DNA of 31,698 nt. It comes from a virus. Made by a program: the position numbers and the translations under genes. Shown piece by piece: positions 6,224-13,223 of this stretch. The notes below the pieces were generated by a model. That model searched no databases, was not told the DNA's origin, and saw nothing but the letters and a program-made list of their open reading frames with translations. The DNA lies in the IMG/VR virus record IMGVR_UViG_3300032223_003463, positions 1-31,698 of that record; one strand, written 5' to 3'. The stretch's first letter is position 1. Each line of letters opens with the position of its first letter.

Positions 6224-7363
6224 ATGGCCTCCCTTTATCGACGAACCAGGTCTCCGTTTTGGTGGATAAAATACCGAACGACCTCGGGGGTCATTCGGTA
6301 CGAGTCCACCGGATTCCGGATCGGAACCGTTTCCGAATCCAGAAAGGCCAAGGCGCTTTTGCATCAGCGCCAGATGGAGGAGCTCAACTCCCCCACGGAC
6401 CCGGCGCTCAAAACCAAAATGAGCACTTGGGTCGTGAAATTCCTCAAAGCCAGACATTCCAGCTCCCCGCGTTCCCTCGAAAAATACCTCGGAACATGGA
6501 AGGTTCTGGAAACCTTTTTCGACGAGCGCGGAGTTCAAAGGGCTGAACAAATCACCCGGGGGCATTGCATCGACTACATCGAGGCCCGGCAGCTTGGTCT
6601 CGCCGGGCTCGGTCCCGCATCCAAAAACACCGCGCTGCACGACCTCAGGATCCTGAGGGCCGTGCTTTATGAGGCCGAACGCCGGGGGTACATCGTGAAA
6701 AACCCCGCTGCCCGTCTGGGCATTTCCCCGGATCGACCCAAGGAGAAAAAGGAATTCACCGCCGAGCAGATCGCCCTGGTCGAGGAAAAGCTCAAAAGCG
6801 AAAGCGAGCCCATGCAGATCGCCTGGGCAATCGCCATCCGTCAGGGATGCAGAATTGCGGAAACGTCCCTTCCCTTGAGCGCCGTGAACATCGACCAGGG
6901 AACCATCACGTTCCGACTCAAGGGGGGCCGGCACCACGTGACCATGCTCCATCCCGAGCTGGTCCCCCTGTTTGAAAGGTTCAAACGGGAAGGACGCAAG
7001 GAAACCTACCCTTTCAGCACAAACCTGTCCCGGGATTTCACCCGATTTTTCCGCAGAAAAGACGTGAACCTCAGGGACCATTCCTTTCATTGCACCCGTG
7101 TCACGGCCATCACCCGCCTTGCCCGCAGCGGAAGGGTCAGCGAACAGATGGCGATGAGATTTATCGGACATTCGACGCAAGCGGTTCATGCCGTGTATCA
7201 GAAGCTCGGCGCACTCGATTTGGGGCCTTGCGTTTCCGAACTGAGCGAGAAAAGAAATTTGTCGTCCGAAAGTCCGGGTTGCTTTCCAGCCAGGAAAGGG
7301 CGTGCTCGAGGGTTGTCTTTGTCCCGTACTGGAGGACGTAGCCAGCGGACTGCATTGCGGTAA
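6224..7363 (+). CDS. int: Tyrosine integrase
   Basis: 379 aa. It recombines attP with the host attachment site, here probably a tRNA 3' end. The N-terminal about 60 residues resemble an arm-binding/beta-sheet domain (WWIKYRTTSGVIRYESTG, 13-30). A SAM-like core-binding domain follows (about 65-165), then the catalytic domain with the full set: Arg210 (QGCR), Lys233 (LKGGRHH), His289-x-x-Arg292 (HCTR), His316 (FIGHS) and nucleophile Tyr325 (VHAVYQ). The last about 40 residues (beyond 340) look like unselected sequence because a convergent HTH gene occupies the opposite strand. It is one of only three plus-strand genes. No strong Shine-Dalgarno precedes the ATG. Confidence 0.93.
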   Translation: MASLYRRTRSPFWWIKYRTTSGVIRYESTGFRIGTVSESRKAKALLHQRQMEELNSPTDPALKTKMSTWVVKFLKARHSSSPRSLEKYLGTWKVLETFFDERGVQRAEQITRGHCIDYIEARQLGLAGLGPASKNTALHDLRILRAVLYEAERRGYIVKNPAARLGISPDRPKEKKEFTAEQIALVEEKLKSESEPMQIAWAIAIRQGCRIAETSLPLSAVNIDQGTITFRLKGGRHHVTMLHPELVPLFERFKREGRKETYPFSTNLSRDFTRFFRRKDVNLRDHSFHCTRVTAITRLARSGRVSEQMAMRFIGHSTQAVHAVYQKLGALDLGPCVSELSEKRNLSSESPGCFPARKGRARGLSLSRTGGRSQRTALR

Positions 7364-7430
7364 CGTAGGCCCGGGAGCGGCTTAATTGCTGGGCCAGTTG
7401 GCTTTTGTTGAGAAAGCGCACGCTCATCAT
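7161..7430 (-). CDS. HTH protein, possible excisionase or lysogeny regulator
   Basis: 89 aa from the ATG at 7430 (a second ATG follows at once). I prefer it to the TTG at 7466 because a promoter-like pair (7465-7493) would start transcription downstream of that TTG. Residues about 4-45 (FLNKSQLAQQLSRSRAYVTA then MQSAGYVL) have the shape of a helix-turn-helix/MerR-like winged helix, followed by HALSWLESNP. Its 3' end runs antisense over the last 203 bases of the integrase. A small HTH protein beside int is the usual place for an excisionase. A repressor is equally possible. Confidence 0.55.
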   Translation of the reverse strand: MMSVRFLNKSQLAQQLSRSRAYVTAMQSAGYVLQYGTKTTLEHALSWLESNPDFRTTNFFSRSVRKRKAPNRVRRASDTRHEPLASNVR

Positions 7431-7464
7431 TTGCTCGTTTTTATCCGCATCTGCACGACTCTGC

Positions 7465-7493
7465 AAGATATTTTTTCAAAAAAAATGCGACAA
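7465..7493 (-). promoter_or_regulatory. Promoter candidate for the HTH gene
   Basis: On the minus strand: -35 TTGTCG (7493-7488), 17-base AT-rich spacer, -10 TATCTT (7470-7465). Each hexamer matches the sigma-70 consensus at 4 of 6. Start of transcription would fall near 7458, about 28 bases before the ATG at 7430. Confidence 0.4.
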
Positions 7494-7501
7494 AACCAAA
7501 A

Positions 7502-7516
7502 AATTGTACGACAATT
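7502..7516. promoter_or_regulatory. Palindromic operator candidate
   Basis: AATTGT-ACG-ACAATT is a perfect inverted repeat with 6-bp arms. It lies 5 bases before the RHH gene start and just upstream of the divergent promoter. CGACAA occurs both in the right arm region and again at 7488-7493. RHH dimers bind short palindromes, so autoregulation is the simple reading. Confidence 0.5.
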
Positions 7517-7521
7517 AAAAC

Positions 7522-7746
7522 ATGGGCAGGAAATTCAGCAGATCCGGAAGGTCAATTTCGATTGGCTTGGAAGGAGAATTGCGCGAGGCGGCACTCACCA
7601 GGGTGGATCTGCTTGGAATCACGTTTTCCCAATACGTCCAAGGATTGATCCGAAACGATCTGATTCACGGAGGGCGGGATTTCACCATCCTCGCATCTCA
7701 ACCTTCGGACAAAGTTTTGGGAAAAAGGAAAAGGGCTTTGGGGTGA
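7522..7746 (+). CDS. Ribbon-helix-helix (CopG/Arc-type) DNA-binding protein
   Basis: 74 aa. A basic N-terminus leads into a beta-strand-like RSISIGLEGEL (about 10-20), a helix (REAALTRVDLLG) and a second helix starting at TFSQYVQGLIRNDL (34-47). This is the classic RHH order, in which the strand inserts into the DNA major groove. The length fits the family. There is no Shine-Dalgarno: the palindrome 7502-7516 occupies that position, so a bound repressor would also block translation start. It diverges from the HTH gene across a 90-base AT-rich control region, making this the best candidate for a lysogeny switch, since no CI-like repressor is visible. Confidence 0.65.
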   Translation: MGRKFSRSGRSISIGLEGELREAALTRVDLLGITFSQYVQGLIRNDLIHGGRDFTILASQPSDKVLGKRKRALG

Positions 7747-7753
7747 TTTATTC

Positions 7754-7769
7754 CTTTCCCGCCGGAAAG
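7754..7769 (+). other. Small hairpin after the RHH gene
   Basis: CTTTCC-CGCC-GGAAAG is a 6-bp inverted repeat with a 4-base loop, 8 bases after the RHH stop. No T-run follows, so a terminator is doubtful. It could protect the transcript end or modulate the downstream gene, whose AAAGAAAG ribosome site lies 11 bases farther on. Confidence 0.3.
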
Positions 7770-7791
7770 ATCATCCGATAAAGAAAGATCC

Positions 7792-7989
7792 ATGGCAAAA
7801 GTTATCCAACGTCACTGCAAGGTTTGTCAGGCAATGCGCCCTTTTTGCAAAGAATCCGTGAACCACGTCCTGCATTTTTTGATCACGCTTGTATCGGCCG
7901 GACTTTGGGGAGTGATCTGGATCCTTTTGGCCGTCGGAAACATGATCAAACCGTATCGATGCCAAAACTGCGGCCAGCCCAGGCACTAA
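7792..7989 (+). CDS. Small membrane protein with split zinc ribbon
   Basis: 65 aa. CKVC (about 9-12) near the N-terminus and CQNC (58-61) near the C-terminus flank one hydrophobic segment (HFLITLVSAGLWGVIWILLA, 28-47). The two CxxC knuckles could form one zinc ribbon if both ends face the cytoplasm, or a disulfide-type site otherwise. It follows the RHH gene on the same strand and its stop codon overlaps that of the convergent metallopeptidase-like gene. Expression in the lysogen is plausible from its position. Function unknown. Confidence 0.65.
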   Translation: MAKVIQRHCKVCQAMRPFCKESVNHVLHFLITLVSAGLWGVIWILLAVGNMIKPYRCQNCGQPRH

Positions 7990-8276
7990 AATTCGTCCGC
8001 CGCTTTCAGTTTTTTTAACACCCGGTCAAAGAGTTCCCCGAACTCGGTGCAAAATTGTTCACTGAGCGCGGGATTGGCTGCGTGAAGCAGTTCATGGCAG
8101 ATCACCTCTTCGATCGACCGGGACCGGCCTTTGCGTTGGGTTTGCACGACGATCTTGCGCAACTCGTCGTCCGTGGACCCGTCGTCCGTGACCCCTTTGG
8201 TCGATCCGGGGTACCCGAACCCGATCCTCCATCGTTTTCCCCCGATCGTGGCGCTGGTCACGACCCGGAAACTCAT
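7986..8276 (-). CDS. Small zinc metallopeptidase-like (HExxH) protein
   Basis: 96 aa. The motif CHELLHAANP (about 60-69) is an HExxH zinc site with a downstream acidic helix (SEQFCTEFGELFDRVL) that may supply the third ligand. This matches a type of short phage protein with an IHE.LHA core often labelled SprT-like or neutral zinc metallopeptidase. The N-terminal half is beta-rich with an exposed charged loop. It is coupled to the upstream 62-aa gene (4-base overlap). Substrate unknown; it might act on host proteins late in infection. Confidence 0.6.
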   Translation of the reverse strand: MSFRVVTSATIGGKRWRIGFGYPGSTKGVTDDGSTDDELRKIVVQTQRKGRSRSIEEVICHELLHAANPALSEQFCTEFGELFDRVLKKLKAADEF

Positions 8277-8461
8277 TCCTCGAGTTTGTCGTAAAGTTTC
8301 AGGCGGATCATGTTCATGAAATCGTCGAGCTGATCGAGCATCGCTTTATGATCGGCCGTGGCGCAGCGCAATCGGAACGGCAAACCCATCCCACGGATTT
8401 TTACGACCAAGGTCAGGTCGAAATGGCAAGGCGGGTTCATTTCAGGAAATTCAATCTTCAT
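8273..8461 (-). CDS. Small hypothetical protein
   Basis: 62 aa. A beta-rich N-terminal half (HFDLTLVVKIRGMGLPFRL, about 13-31) is followed by an amphipathic helix (MLDQLDDFMNMIRLKLYDKL). It starts 3 bases after the metallophosphoesterase stop and overlaps the metallopeptidase-like start by 4 bases, so the three are one transcription unit. No family recognised. Confidence 0.6.
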   Translation of the reverse strand: MKIEFPEMNPPCHFDLTLVVKIRGMGLPFRLRCATADHKAMLDQLDDFMNMIRLKLYDKLEE

Positions 8462-8464
8462 GTT

Positions 8465-9469
8465 TTACAAAAGTTTCCCACCATGGATGCGGCGGTTTTC
8501 GACCTCGAAGGTCCCGTCCTTGTTCAGGTAGACGATGGCAAACCCATGGTTGTGCCGGTTCAGCGGCATGTAGGCCGGAGTGAGTTCGCAAAGGCATCCC
8601 GAGGAAAAACAGGTGATCATCTTTCCCGTGACCGTCGGTTCGGTATGCTCGCTGGATTGGTGAAGGTGCCCCGTCAGGGTGGAATCTTTGGCTTTGAGGA
8701 AATATCCCCTGGCAGCGTTCACCGGGGCCAGGATCGCCTGACGGTATTCGTGGCCGTGAAGGATCGTGAGTTTCCCGGCCCGGATCGGGCGCTTGTCCGT
8801 CACGTACTCCACCCCGAGGGATTCAAACCCCATCAGCGCCAGGAAACGGAATTCAGGGATGTCGAGCAGTTCCGGGGCTTTGACCCGGAGGTAACTTTGA
8901 TAACGCTCATCGTGGTTCCCGTCTTTCCAGATGATGCGGATGCCCAAAAATTCTTTCCGAAGGAATCCAAGGAATTGTTTGACCGCATCGATCTCTTCGG
9001 CAGCCGATCGTTCCCGGGGGTCTTTTTCAAACCGGGAAAGTTGGTAAAAATCAATCGTGTCGCCGTTGAGCAGGATGCAATCGATTTTGCGTTTTTTGAA
9101 ATGCTGAAGGGCAATTTGAAGCGCCGGGATGTTGTGATACGGAATGTGAATGTCACTGAGGACGCCGATCCTTTCGACCCCCTTGAGTTCAAAATGCTTC
9201 CAGACCCTTTCCGCGCTCAAAGGGAGCGACATCGGGTTGTGCGGTTTTTGGAGCGTCCGATAGTGTTCCCTTTCTTTGATTTGTTCCCGGGCCAGTTTTC
9301 CGTGAGCCCCTCGGTAGGACCGAATCACGCTTCTGACGGAATCCACATTCGACCAGACTTCTGGATGTTCTTTGAAAAGCTTTCTGGCAAGGGTCAGTGA
9401 GGGTGTTTCAGGAAAGCGCTTCAATGCTTTCAAAATAATGTTTTTCCCGATGGGATTTGAGGCTGCCAT
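8465..9469 (-). CDS. Calcineurin-like metallophosphoesterase
   Basis: 334 aa. All five metal-binding motifs of the family are in order: SDIH (105-108), NGDTID (135-140), GNHDE (184-188), HGHE (238-241) and GHLH (267-270). Such enzymes hydrolyse phosphomono- or diesters with two metal ions. The first about 95 residues carry a helical segment (TLARKLFKEHPEVWSN, about 26-41) resembling a DNA-binding or adaptor domain fused in front of the phosphatase. It lies between a MazG-like gene and a peptidase-like gene after the lysis genes, so it may work in nucleotide turnover or on modified nucleic acid. The substrate cannot be read from sequence. Confidence 0.85.
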   Translation of the reverse strand: MAASNPIGKNIILKALKRFPETPSLTLARKLFKEHPEVWSNVDSVRSVIRSYRGAHGKLAREQIKEREHYRTLQKPHNPMSLPLSAERVWKHFELKGVERIGVLSDIHIPYHNIPALQIALQHFKKRKIDCILLNGDTIDFYQLSRFEKDPRERSAAEEIDAVKQFLGFLRKEFLGIRIIWKDGNHDERYQSYLRVKAPELLDIPEFRFLALMGFESLGVEYVTDKRPIRAGKLTILHGHEYRQAILAPVNAARGYFLKAKDSTLTGHLHQSSEHTEPTVTGKMITCFSSGCLCELTPAYMPLNRHNHGFAIVYLNKDGTFEVENRRIHGGKLL

Positions 9470-9472
9470 GAC

Positions 9473-9805
9473 TCAGTCCCGCAAACGCGGTTTGGGATGC
9501 GGGCGGGGGGCGTTTTCTCCCACAAGGTGATCCAGGATGGTCGCCGCCATCGAAAGGGTCATCGATTCATCCTCCCGCATGATGGCGGCAAGGGACCGGA
9601 TGGATTGCAGCCGCTCGACAAGGTGGTGAAGGTACGCCACCGAATCCAAAGCCTCTTCCCGGAGTTGTTTGGCATACCAGGACGCCCCGGCCGTCTGAAA
9701 CGCGGTCCGGTGCTCGAGCTGGCCCCGGGAATACTTTTCCAACCCTGCCAGGTATGCGGTGCCCCAAATGGTCTGGGAATCTTCCTCTGGCGTGATCGGG
9801 TTCAC
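9473..9805 (-). CDS. MazG-like / nucleotide pyrophosphohydrolase-like protein (putative)
   Basis: 110 aa from a GTG start chosen because a TTGAC motif lies exactly 14 bases upstream (9820-9824), as for other late genes here. The segment KQLREEALDSVAYLHHLVER (about 46-65) carries the ExxD-type acidic pattern with following Tyr-Leu seen in small MazG-like phage proteins. An upstream Gly/Glu/His region would provide the first metal ligands. Such enzymes remove pyrophosphate from nucleotides. The acidic set is incomplete compared with true MazG, so this is tentative. Its neighbours are the endolysin and a phosphoesterase. Confidence 0.4.
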   Translation of the reverse strand: MNPITPEEDSQTIWGTAYLAGLEKYSRGQLEHRTAFQTAGASWYAKQLREEALDSVAYLHHLVERLQSIRSLAAIMREDESMTLSMAATILDHLVGENAPRPHPKPRLRD

Positions 9806-9820
9806 TTGGTGGCCGGGGTG

Positions 9821-10375
9821 TCAAACGTCGCAATAAACCCGGATCAGGTCGGCGTTTCGGTTCAGCCATCCCCGGATCCATTGCGGTTGGTTCTGGTTTT
9901 GATAGTAGCGGCCCCCTTTGGCCACGACGGCCCGGGCCAAATCCTTTGGAAAAGGCACTTTCCATGTCGATGCAACGGTCAATGGGCCGATTTTTCCGTC
10001 GATTTTGACCGGCTGCCCGTAATCGACCAAGGCGGCCTGAAGGAATGTGGCAGCGTGCTCCAACCCGGTATTGACCGCAAAATTGGCAACGACTTCCCCC
10101 ACCCCTCCAGGCATGGTTTCCGCATGAGACGGGATCCAATAGCGCTCCCGGTAGGTCATGGCTTCCCATTGAGGGGTTGGATCGTGGGTCAAACCGTCGT
10201 CGCGTTCTGTCAGGCCGCCAAAAGTCACCCCGGCCCCGTCGTGAAGGTCCTCCGGTTGGATGTTCCCCTGAGAATCCGTGGAAACTTCCCATTTCAGGAT
10301 CCAAGCCAGCCATTTCCTGAAGCGTGAGGAAAAGCCTTCGGTATTGGCTGCAATGATGATGTCGGCAACGGTCAT
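9821..10375 (-). CDS. Endolysin, GH108-type muramidase with C-terminal peptidoglycan-binding domain
   Basis: 184 aa. The N-terminal domain resembles GH108 lysozyme-like enzymes: a catalytic Glu candidate in ILKWEV (Glu30; the usual form is WEGG), then GVTFGGLT and a YRERYW segment. The C-terminal half matches the PG_binding_3 layout, VKIDGKIGPLTVAS followed by an Arg/Tyr segment and QPQWIRGWLNRNADLI. It would cut the glycan backbone of peptidoglycan. There is no signal peptide, so release needs a holin. The gene sits directly after two small membrane genes and overlaps the upstream one by 4 bases, completing a lysis cassette. The Gly-to-Val change after the catalytic Glu is slightly unusual. 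Confidence 0.8.
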   Translation of the reverse strand: MTVADIIIAANTEGFSSRFRKWLAWILKWEVSTDSQGNIQPEDLHDGAGVTFGGLTERDDGLTHDPTPQWEAMTYRERYWIPSHAETMPGGVGEVVANFAVNTGLEHAATFLQAALVDYGQPVKIDGKIGPLTVASTWKVPFPKDLARAVVAKGGRYYQNQNQPQWIRGWLNRNADLIRVYCDV

Positions 10376-10614
10376 GGGGATTGATTTTCCGCGAACCGGC
10401 CGCCGATCCTGGCAGCGCTAAGGCTGCCCACCGAAACGCTCAAAAGGTCGGAAAGGTTTTTGGGCAAATCGACCACCTCGTGAAAAAACCAATTCCGGAC
10501 CAGAAAATAGATTGCGACCCCGCAAATGACGCTCACGACGATCCAAAGGGAAATTCGCGTGGCGCTGGGCGTCCCTCCGGGTTCGGAAACCGCATTTTTC
10601 AGGAATTCGAGCAT
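10372..10614 (-). CDS. Holin candidate
   Basis: 80 aa from the ATG at 10614, which shares a base with the preceding stop. A longer reading lacks support. It has one strong transmembrane helix (ISLWIVVSVICGVAIYFLVR, 21-40) followed by a second, amphipathic segment (LPKNLSDLLSVSVGSLSAAR) and a short charged tail. Small size, position immediately before the endolysin and a 4-base overlap with it fit a holin that releases the lysin. The 60-aa two-helix protein at 11198-11380 is a competing holin candidate; one of them may act as antiholin or pinholin. Confidence 0.55.
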   Translation of the reverse strand: MLEFLKNAVSEPGGTPSATRISLWIVVSVICGVAIYFLVRNWFFHEVVDLPKNLSDLLSVSVGSLSAARIGGRFAENQSP

Positions 10615-10958
10615 CAAATCGGTTTGGCAAAAACGATCAGTCCTTTGATCGCAGAAAGGATCGGCCCCCTGAAAATCCACGCCAACAAACCGCCAATCAG
10701 AATGTAGAGTTCGAGGAACTTCTTGAGTGCGTGGCGGCTTTTCTCTTTCAGGACGGCGTTTTCCTGTTGGAGATCGGTGACCGTTTTTTCAGCCTGTTTC
10801 AGGTCCCATGCCGCCTTGGAAAGCTCGGCCTTTTGTTCCCGGGCCAGTTCGGAAATGTGCTTCAGGGTGGCAATCTGGTCCGCCTTGCTAATTTCGATTG
10901 CATGAAGCGTGCAGGATGCCATTCCCAACGCCACAATCGCCCCCAGAATCGCTTTCAT
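10614..10958 (-). CDS. Unimolecular spanin-like protein (putative)
   Basis: 114 aa. The N-terminus looks like a lipoprotein signal (MKAILGAIVALGMASC, with Cys16 as candidate lipidation site; Met at -3 is not ideal). A charged, heptad-rich segment follows (about 25-78), then a C-terminal transmembrane helix (FLELYILIGGLLAWIF, 81-96) with a hydrophobic/basic tail. Outer-membrane lipid anchor, periplasmic coiled coil and inner-membrane helix in one chain is the plan of u-spanins such as T1 gp11, which fuse the two membranes at lysis. It sits between the small lipoprotein gene and the holin candidate. Alternatively it pairs with that lipoprotein as a two-part spanin in unusual topology. Confidence 0.5.
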   Translation of the reverse strand: MKAILGAIVALGMASCTLHAIEISKADQIATLKHISELAREQKAELSKAAWDLKQAEKTVTDLQQENAVLKEKSRHALKKFLELYILIGGLLAWIFRGPILSAIKGLIVFAKPI

Positions 10959-11182
10959 AAGGATTTCTGGAGCAGGACAGCCTTTGCGTCAATCCGGTCG
11001 GAAATCGAGGCGGCAGCGGAAATCGACGTTTGCGCCGAGGAAAGCGGTTTGGTGGATTTCTGGGGGTTCGAGCACGCCAAAAGAAACAAAGCCAACCAGG
11101 TGAGGATGGCGATCCGGATGGTGAGCCAACGGTATTGCAACCGTTTCCAAACCAATTTGGAAAGGGCCCTGAGGATTTCCAT
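10955..11182 (-). CDS. Small lipoprotein of the lysis cassette
   Basis: 75 aa from the ATG at 11182, chosen because TTGAC lies exactly 14 bases upstream (11197-11201). The TTG at 11188 is less likely. A basic N-terminus and hydrophobic stretch (IRIAILTWLALFLLAC, 22-37) end in a lipobox-like LLAC with Cys37. The rest is a Ser/Ala-rich segment (about 38-75). It could be an outer-membrane spanin subunit acting with the downstream coiled-coil protein, which it overlaps by 4 bases. The signal is longer than usual for a lipoprotein, so an ordinary membrane anchor is possible. Confidence 0.5.
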   Translation of the reverse strand: MEILRALSKLVWKRLQYRWLTIRIAILTWLALFLLACSNPQKSTKPLSSAQTSISAAASISDRIDAKAVLLQKSL

Positions 11183-11197
11183 CCCCAAGACCCACCG

Positions 11198-11380
11198 TCA
11201 ACGCTTGAACGCTTTGTAGATCGACACCGAGGAGGCGACGATGGACAGCCCGACAGCCGCAAATTGCATGACCGGGTGAACTTCCACAAAGCTCGACGCG
11301 GCAAAAAAGACTCCAAGGAAGCCGCTAAAAACGCTTCCCCCGATGTCAGGGACCGATGAAATGGGTGTTCCGTGGCTCAT
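11198..11380 (-). CDS. Two-helix small membrane protein, holin-like
   Basis: 60 aa with two hydrophobic segments (about 14-32 and 37-53) joined by a short loop containing EVHP, and a basic C-terminus (YKAFKR). This is the size and topology of class II holins. It is the first membrane gene of the lysis cassette and is coupled to the upstream 87-aa gene by a 4-base overlap. Whether this or the single-helix protein before the endolysin is the holin cannot be decided from sequence. Confidence 0.5.
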   Translation of the reverse strand: MSHGTPISSVPDIGGSVFSGFLGVFFAASSFVEVHPVMQFAAVGLSIVASSVSIYKAFKR

Positions 11381-11640
11381 GGAATGTTTTTGGGAATGAG
11401 GGATTTGAGTTTTGCACCAGGGTCGGGACCAAGGATTTCGAGGATCCTGGCTTCGACGGCCGCCTGAGTGTAATCGCCGGCCGCGTCATAATCTTCACCC
11501 GACCACAACGTGATCGAAGCAGGAATGGCCGTGAGGGCCGCCACGGCCAGTTTTTTGGAAGAATTGTCCATCAGGACAAACTCCAGTTTGGAAATTGTGA
11601 TTTCCTTGATCGGAAGGGTGATTGGAGCGGGGAGGTTCAT
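11377..11640 (-). CDS. Hypothetical protein between fibre and lysis genes
   Basis: 87 aa. The beta-rich N-terminus (LPIKEITISKLEFVLMD, about 9-25) is followed by a short insert with Trp-Ser-Gly-Glu-Asp and a C-terminal helix (AAVEARILEILG). It starts just after the fibre stop and overlaps the holin-like gene. The position suggests a fibre chaperone or small tail component, but no family is recognised. Confidence 0.5.
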   Translation of the reverse strand: MNLPAPITLPIKEITISKLEFVLMDNSSKKLAVAALTAIPASITLWSGEDYDAAGDYTQAAVEARILEILGPDPGAKLKSLIPKNIP

Positions 11641-11642
11641 GA

Positions 11643-12854
11643 TTAGTTGTCGAGCTGTTTCCAGGTTGTTCCGTTGAAACCGTAGAAATGATGGTTGGTC
11701 GTGTTGAAATAAATGGTTCCCGCTTGGTAGTTCGTCAGTTCCGAAACGGCGGATTGGCCCACAAGATTGAGGGTCGCAGAATTGAAATTCCCGTCGGCAT
11801 CGGAACCACTGTTGTTATTGGCTAAAAAAGACCCGTCCTGGTTGATCGTAAATGTTCCGCCGCCAAAAGAACCCGTGCCGTTAAAAATAGCATTCCCCGC
11901 AGAAAAGAAATTTCCGGTCACTCCCATGCTGGAAGCCAAAACAAGGTTTCCATACTGATCCGCCGTGTAAAAGGAAATGGCTTGCTCAGAATATCCCGCC
12001 CGGGTGTCGAAATAAATGAGTGCGCCGTTGTAACCGTAGGCCTGAACATTTCCGTTCCCGTCCATGTTTGCCCCAAAGTAAAAATTGTAATTTGCGTAAT
12101 TGAGACCCATGGCCGCCCAAGCCTGAGACAAGCCATCGAGGGGCCAATGCAAAGTGGCAGGGTTTAGAGAAACCGTTCCGCCGGTGACGCTTAATGTCCC
12201 TCCAACTGTAACATCCCCCGTGGTTGTGACGCTGTCCGGAGAAATATCCGAGCCGGTCACGTTGGCGGCGCTTCCCGTGGCACCGGTGGCCCCGGTAGTT
12301 CCGGGAATGCCTTGAATTCCTTGGGGACCGGTAGCGCCGGTGGCCCCGGTAGCACCAGCGGGCCCTGTGGCCCCGACAGTTCCCGTTGCTCCTGCAATGC
12401 CCTGAATTCCTTGGGGACCGGTAGCGCCTGTAGCTCCGGTAGCACCAGCGGGCCCCGTTGCTCCAGTTGCCCCGACGGTTCCCGTAGCTCCTGCAATACC
12501 CTGGATGCCCTGAGCCCCTTGCGGGCCGGTAGCACCTGCGGGCCCTGTGGCCCCGACGGTTCCCGTTGCTCCTGTAATACCCTGGATGCCTTGAATTCCT
12601 TGCGGCCCGGTAGCGCCTGTGGCTCCGGTGGCACCAGCGGGCCCCGTTGATCCTGTTGCCCCGGTGGCACCCGTTGGGCCAGCCGGTCCTTGCAATAAAC
12701 TGAGTACCGCCTGGTCGGCGGGGTTTTGCGGGATGGAAAGGGAAATGCTTGAACTGTCAGTGATGGAAAGGGAAACGCCAGCCGTTGAACCGGACGTCAC
12801 GGTCAGCGCCACCGGATCCCCATTTGTGATGGAGAGGTAGACGACGCTGCTCAT
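11643..12854 (-). CDS. Collagen-like tail fibre protein
   Basis: 403 aa. The N-terminal 55 residues are beta-rich and probably attach to the tail. Residues 56-193 are 46 uninterrupted Gly-X-Y triplets built from GPQ, GIQ, GAT and GPA units, giving a collagen-type triple helix and so a trimeric fibre. The rest is Gly/Asn/aromatic-rich and ends in a short motif common at fibre C-termini ([17 protein letters not shown], then TTWKQLDN). It likely mediates host binding. The start overlaps the upstream BppU-like gene by 4 bases. The repeated DNA (12276-12689) invites slippage and length change. Confidence 0.85.
   Translation of the reverse strand: MSSVVYLSITNGDPVALTVTSGSTAGVSLSITDSSSISLSIPQNPADQAVLSLLQGPAGPTGATGATGSTGPAGATGATGATGPQGIQGIQGITGATGTVGATGPAGATGPQGAQGIQGIAGATGTVGATGATGPAGATGATGATGPQGIQGIAGATGTVGATGPAGATGATGATGPQGIQGIPGTTGATGATGSAANVTGSDISPDSVTTTGDVTVGGTLSVTGGTVSLNPATLHWPLDGLSQAWAAMGLNYANYNFYFGANMDGNGNVQAYGYNGALIYFDTRAGYSEQAISFYTADQYGNLVLASSMGVTGNFFSAGNAIFNGTGSFGGGTFTINQDGSFLANNNSGSDADGNFNSATLNLVGQSAVSELTNYQAGTIYFNTTNHHFYGFNGTTWKQLDN
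12276..12689 (-). repeat. Gly-X-Y encoding repeat block
   Basis: 46 consecutive collagen triplets. At the DNA level, near-identical blocks encode GPQGIQGI plus [15 protein letters not shown] several times over. Synonymous differences between copies show they are not all recent duplicates. Confidence 0.85.
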
Positions 12855-13222
12855 GTCACAATCGTGATGCGCCCGATGACTTCAATGGACCCAAACAGGA
12901 GTTTTACAGGATCCGATCCGGTTTGGGTCAGGAAAACGTCGTAATAAAGAAACGAATTCTCGGACGTGATCGGCAGCGCGGCCGTTTGAGTGGCCGAAAG
13001 ATTCAGTTGAGCGGTTCCTCCGGCTGCCGAAAGGATGACAGGGGTGAATTCCCCCAAAAGCGATCCCCCGGGGAAATCCCGGATTTGGGCTTTGAGGCCT
13101 TTTCCTGTCAGGGAAATGGGATTGGTGCCGTCATTGAGGGAAAGCGCCAGGGTAAAAGGAGCGCCTTGCTCGAGGGCCCTGGAATAATCGGCCGTGTTGG
13201 TGAGGTCGTGAAGTGCCGCCAT
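12851..13222 (-). CDS. BppU-like tail adaptor protein
   Basis: 123 aa, beta-rich. The order '[15 protein letters not shown]', '[18 protein letters not shown]', '[13 protein letters not shown]', '[10 protein letters not shown]' and 'LLFGSIEVI' matches the pattern of BppU-like N-terminal modules, which link fibres to tail tips. A TTGAC motif sits 14 bases before the ATG (13237-13241). It lies directly before the collagen fibre gene, suggesting it attaches that fibre. It resembles the 109-aa product at 13910-14239 in layout, so the two are probably paralogues. Confidence 0.6.
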   Translation of the reverse strand: MAALHDLTNTADYSRALEQGAPFTLALSLNDGTNPISLTGKGLKAQIRDFPGGSLLGEFTPVILSAAGGTAQLNLSATQTAALPITSENSFLYYDVFLTQTGSDPVKLLFGSIEVIGRITIVT

Positions 13223-13223
13223 G

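Noticed and set aside
6158-7189. Long minus-strand open frame opposite the integrase
   Set aside because: The integrase has its complete catalytic set on the other strand, and the mirror translation shows no recognisable features.
8348-9400. Long plus-strand open frame opposite the metallophosphoesterase
   Set aside because: It is the mirror of a gene with all five family motifs; its translation shows no domain and no ribosome site.
12276-12689. CRISPR-like repeat array
   Set aside because: The repeats are in-frame Gly-X-Y codons of a fibre gene with no unique spacers.
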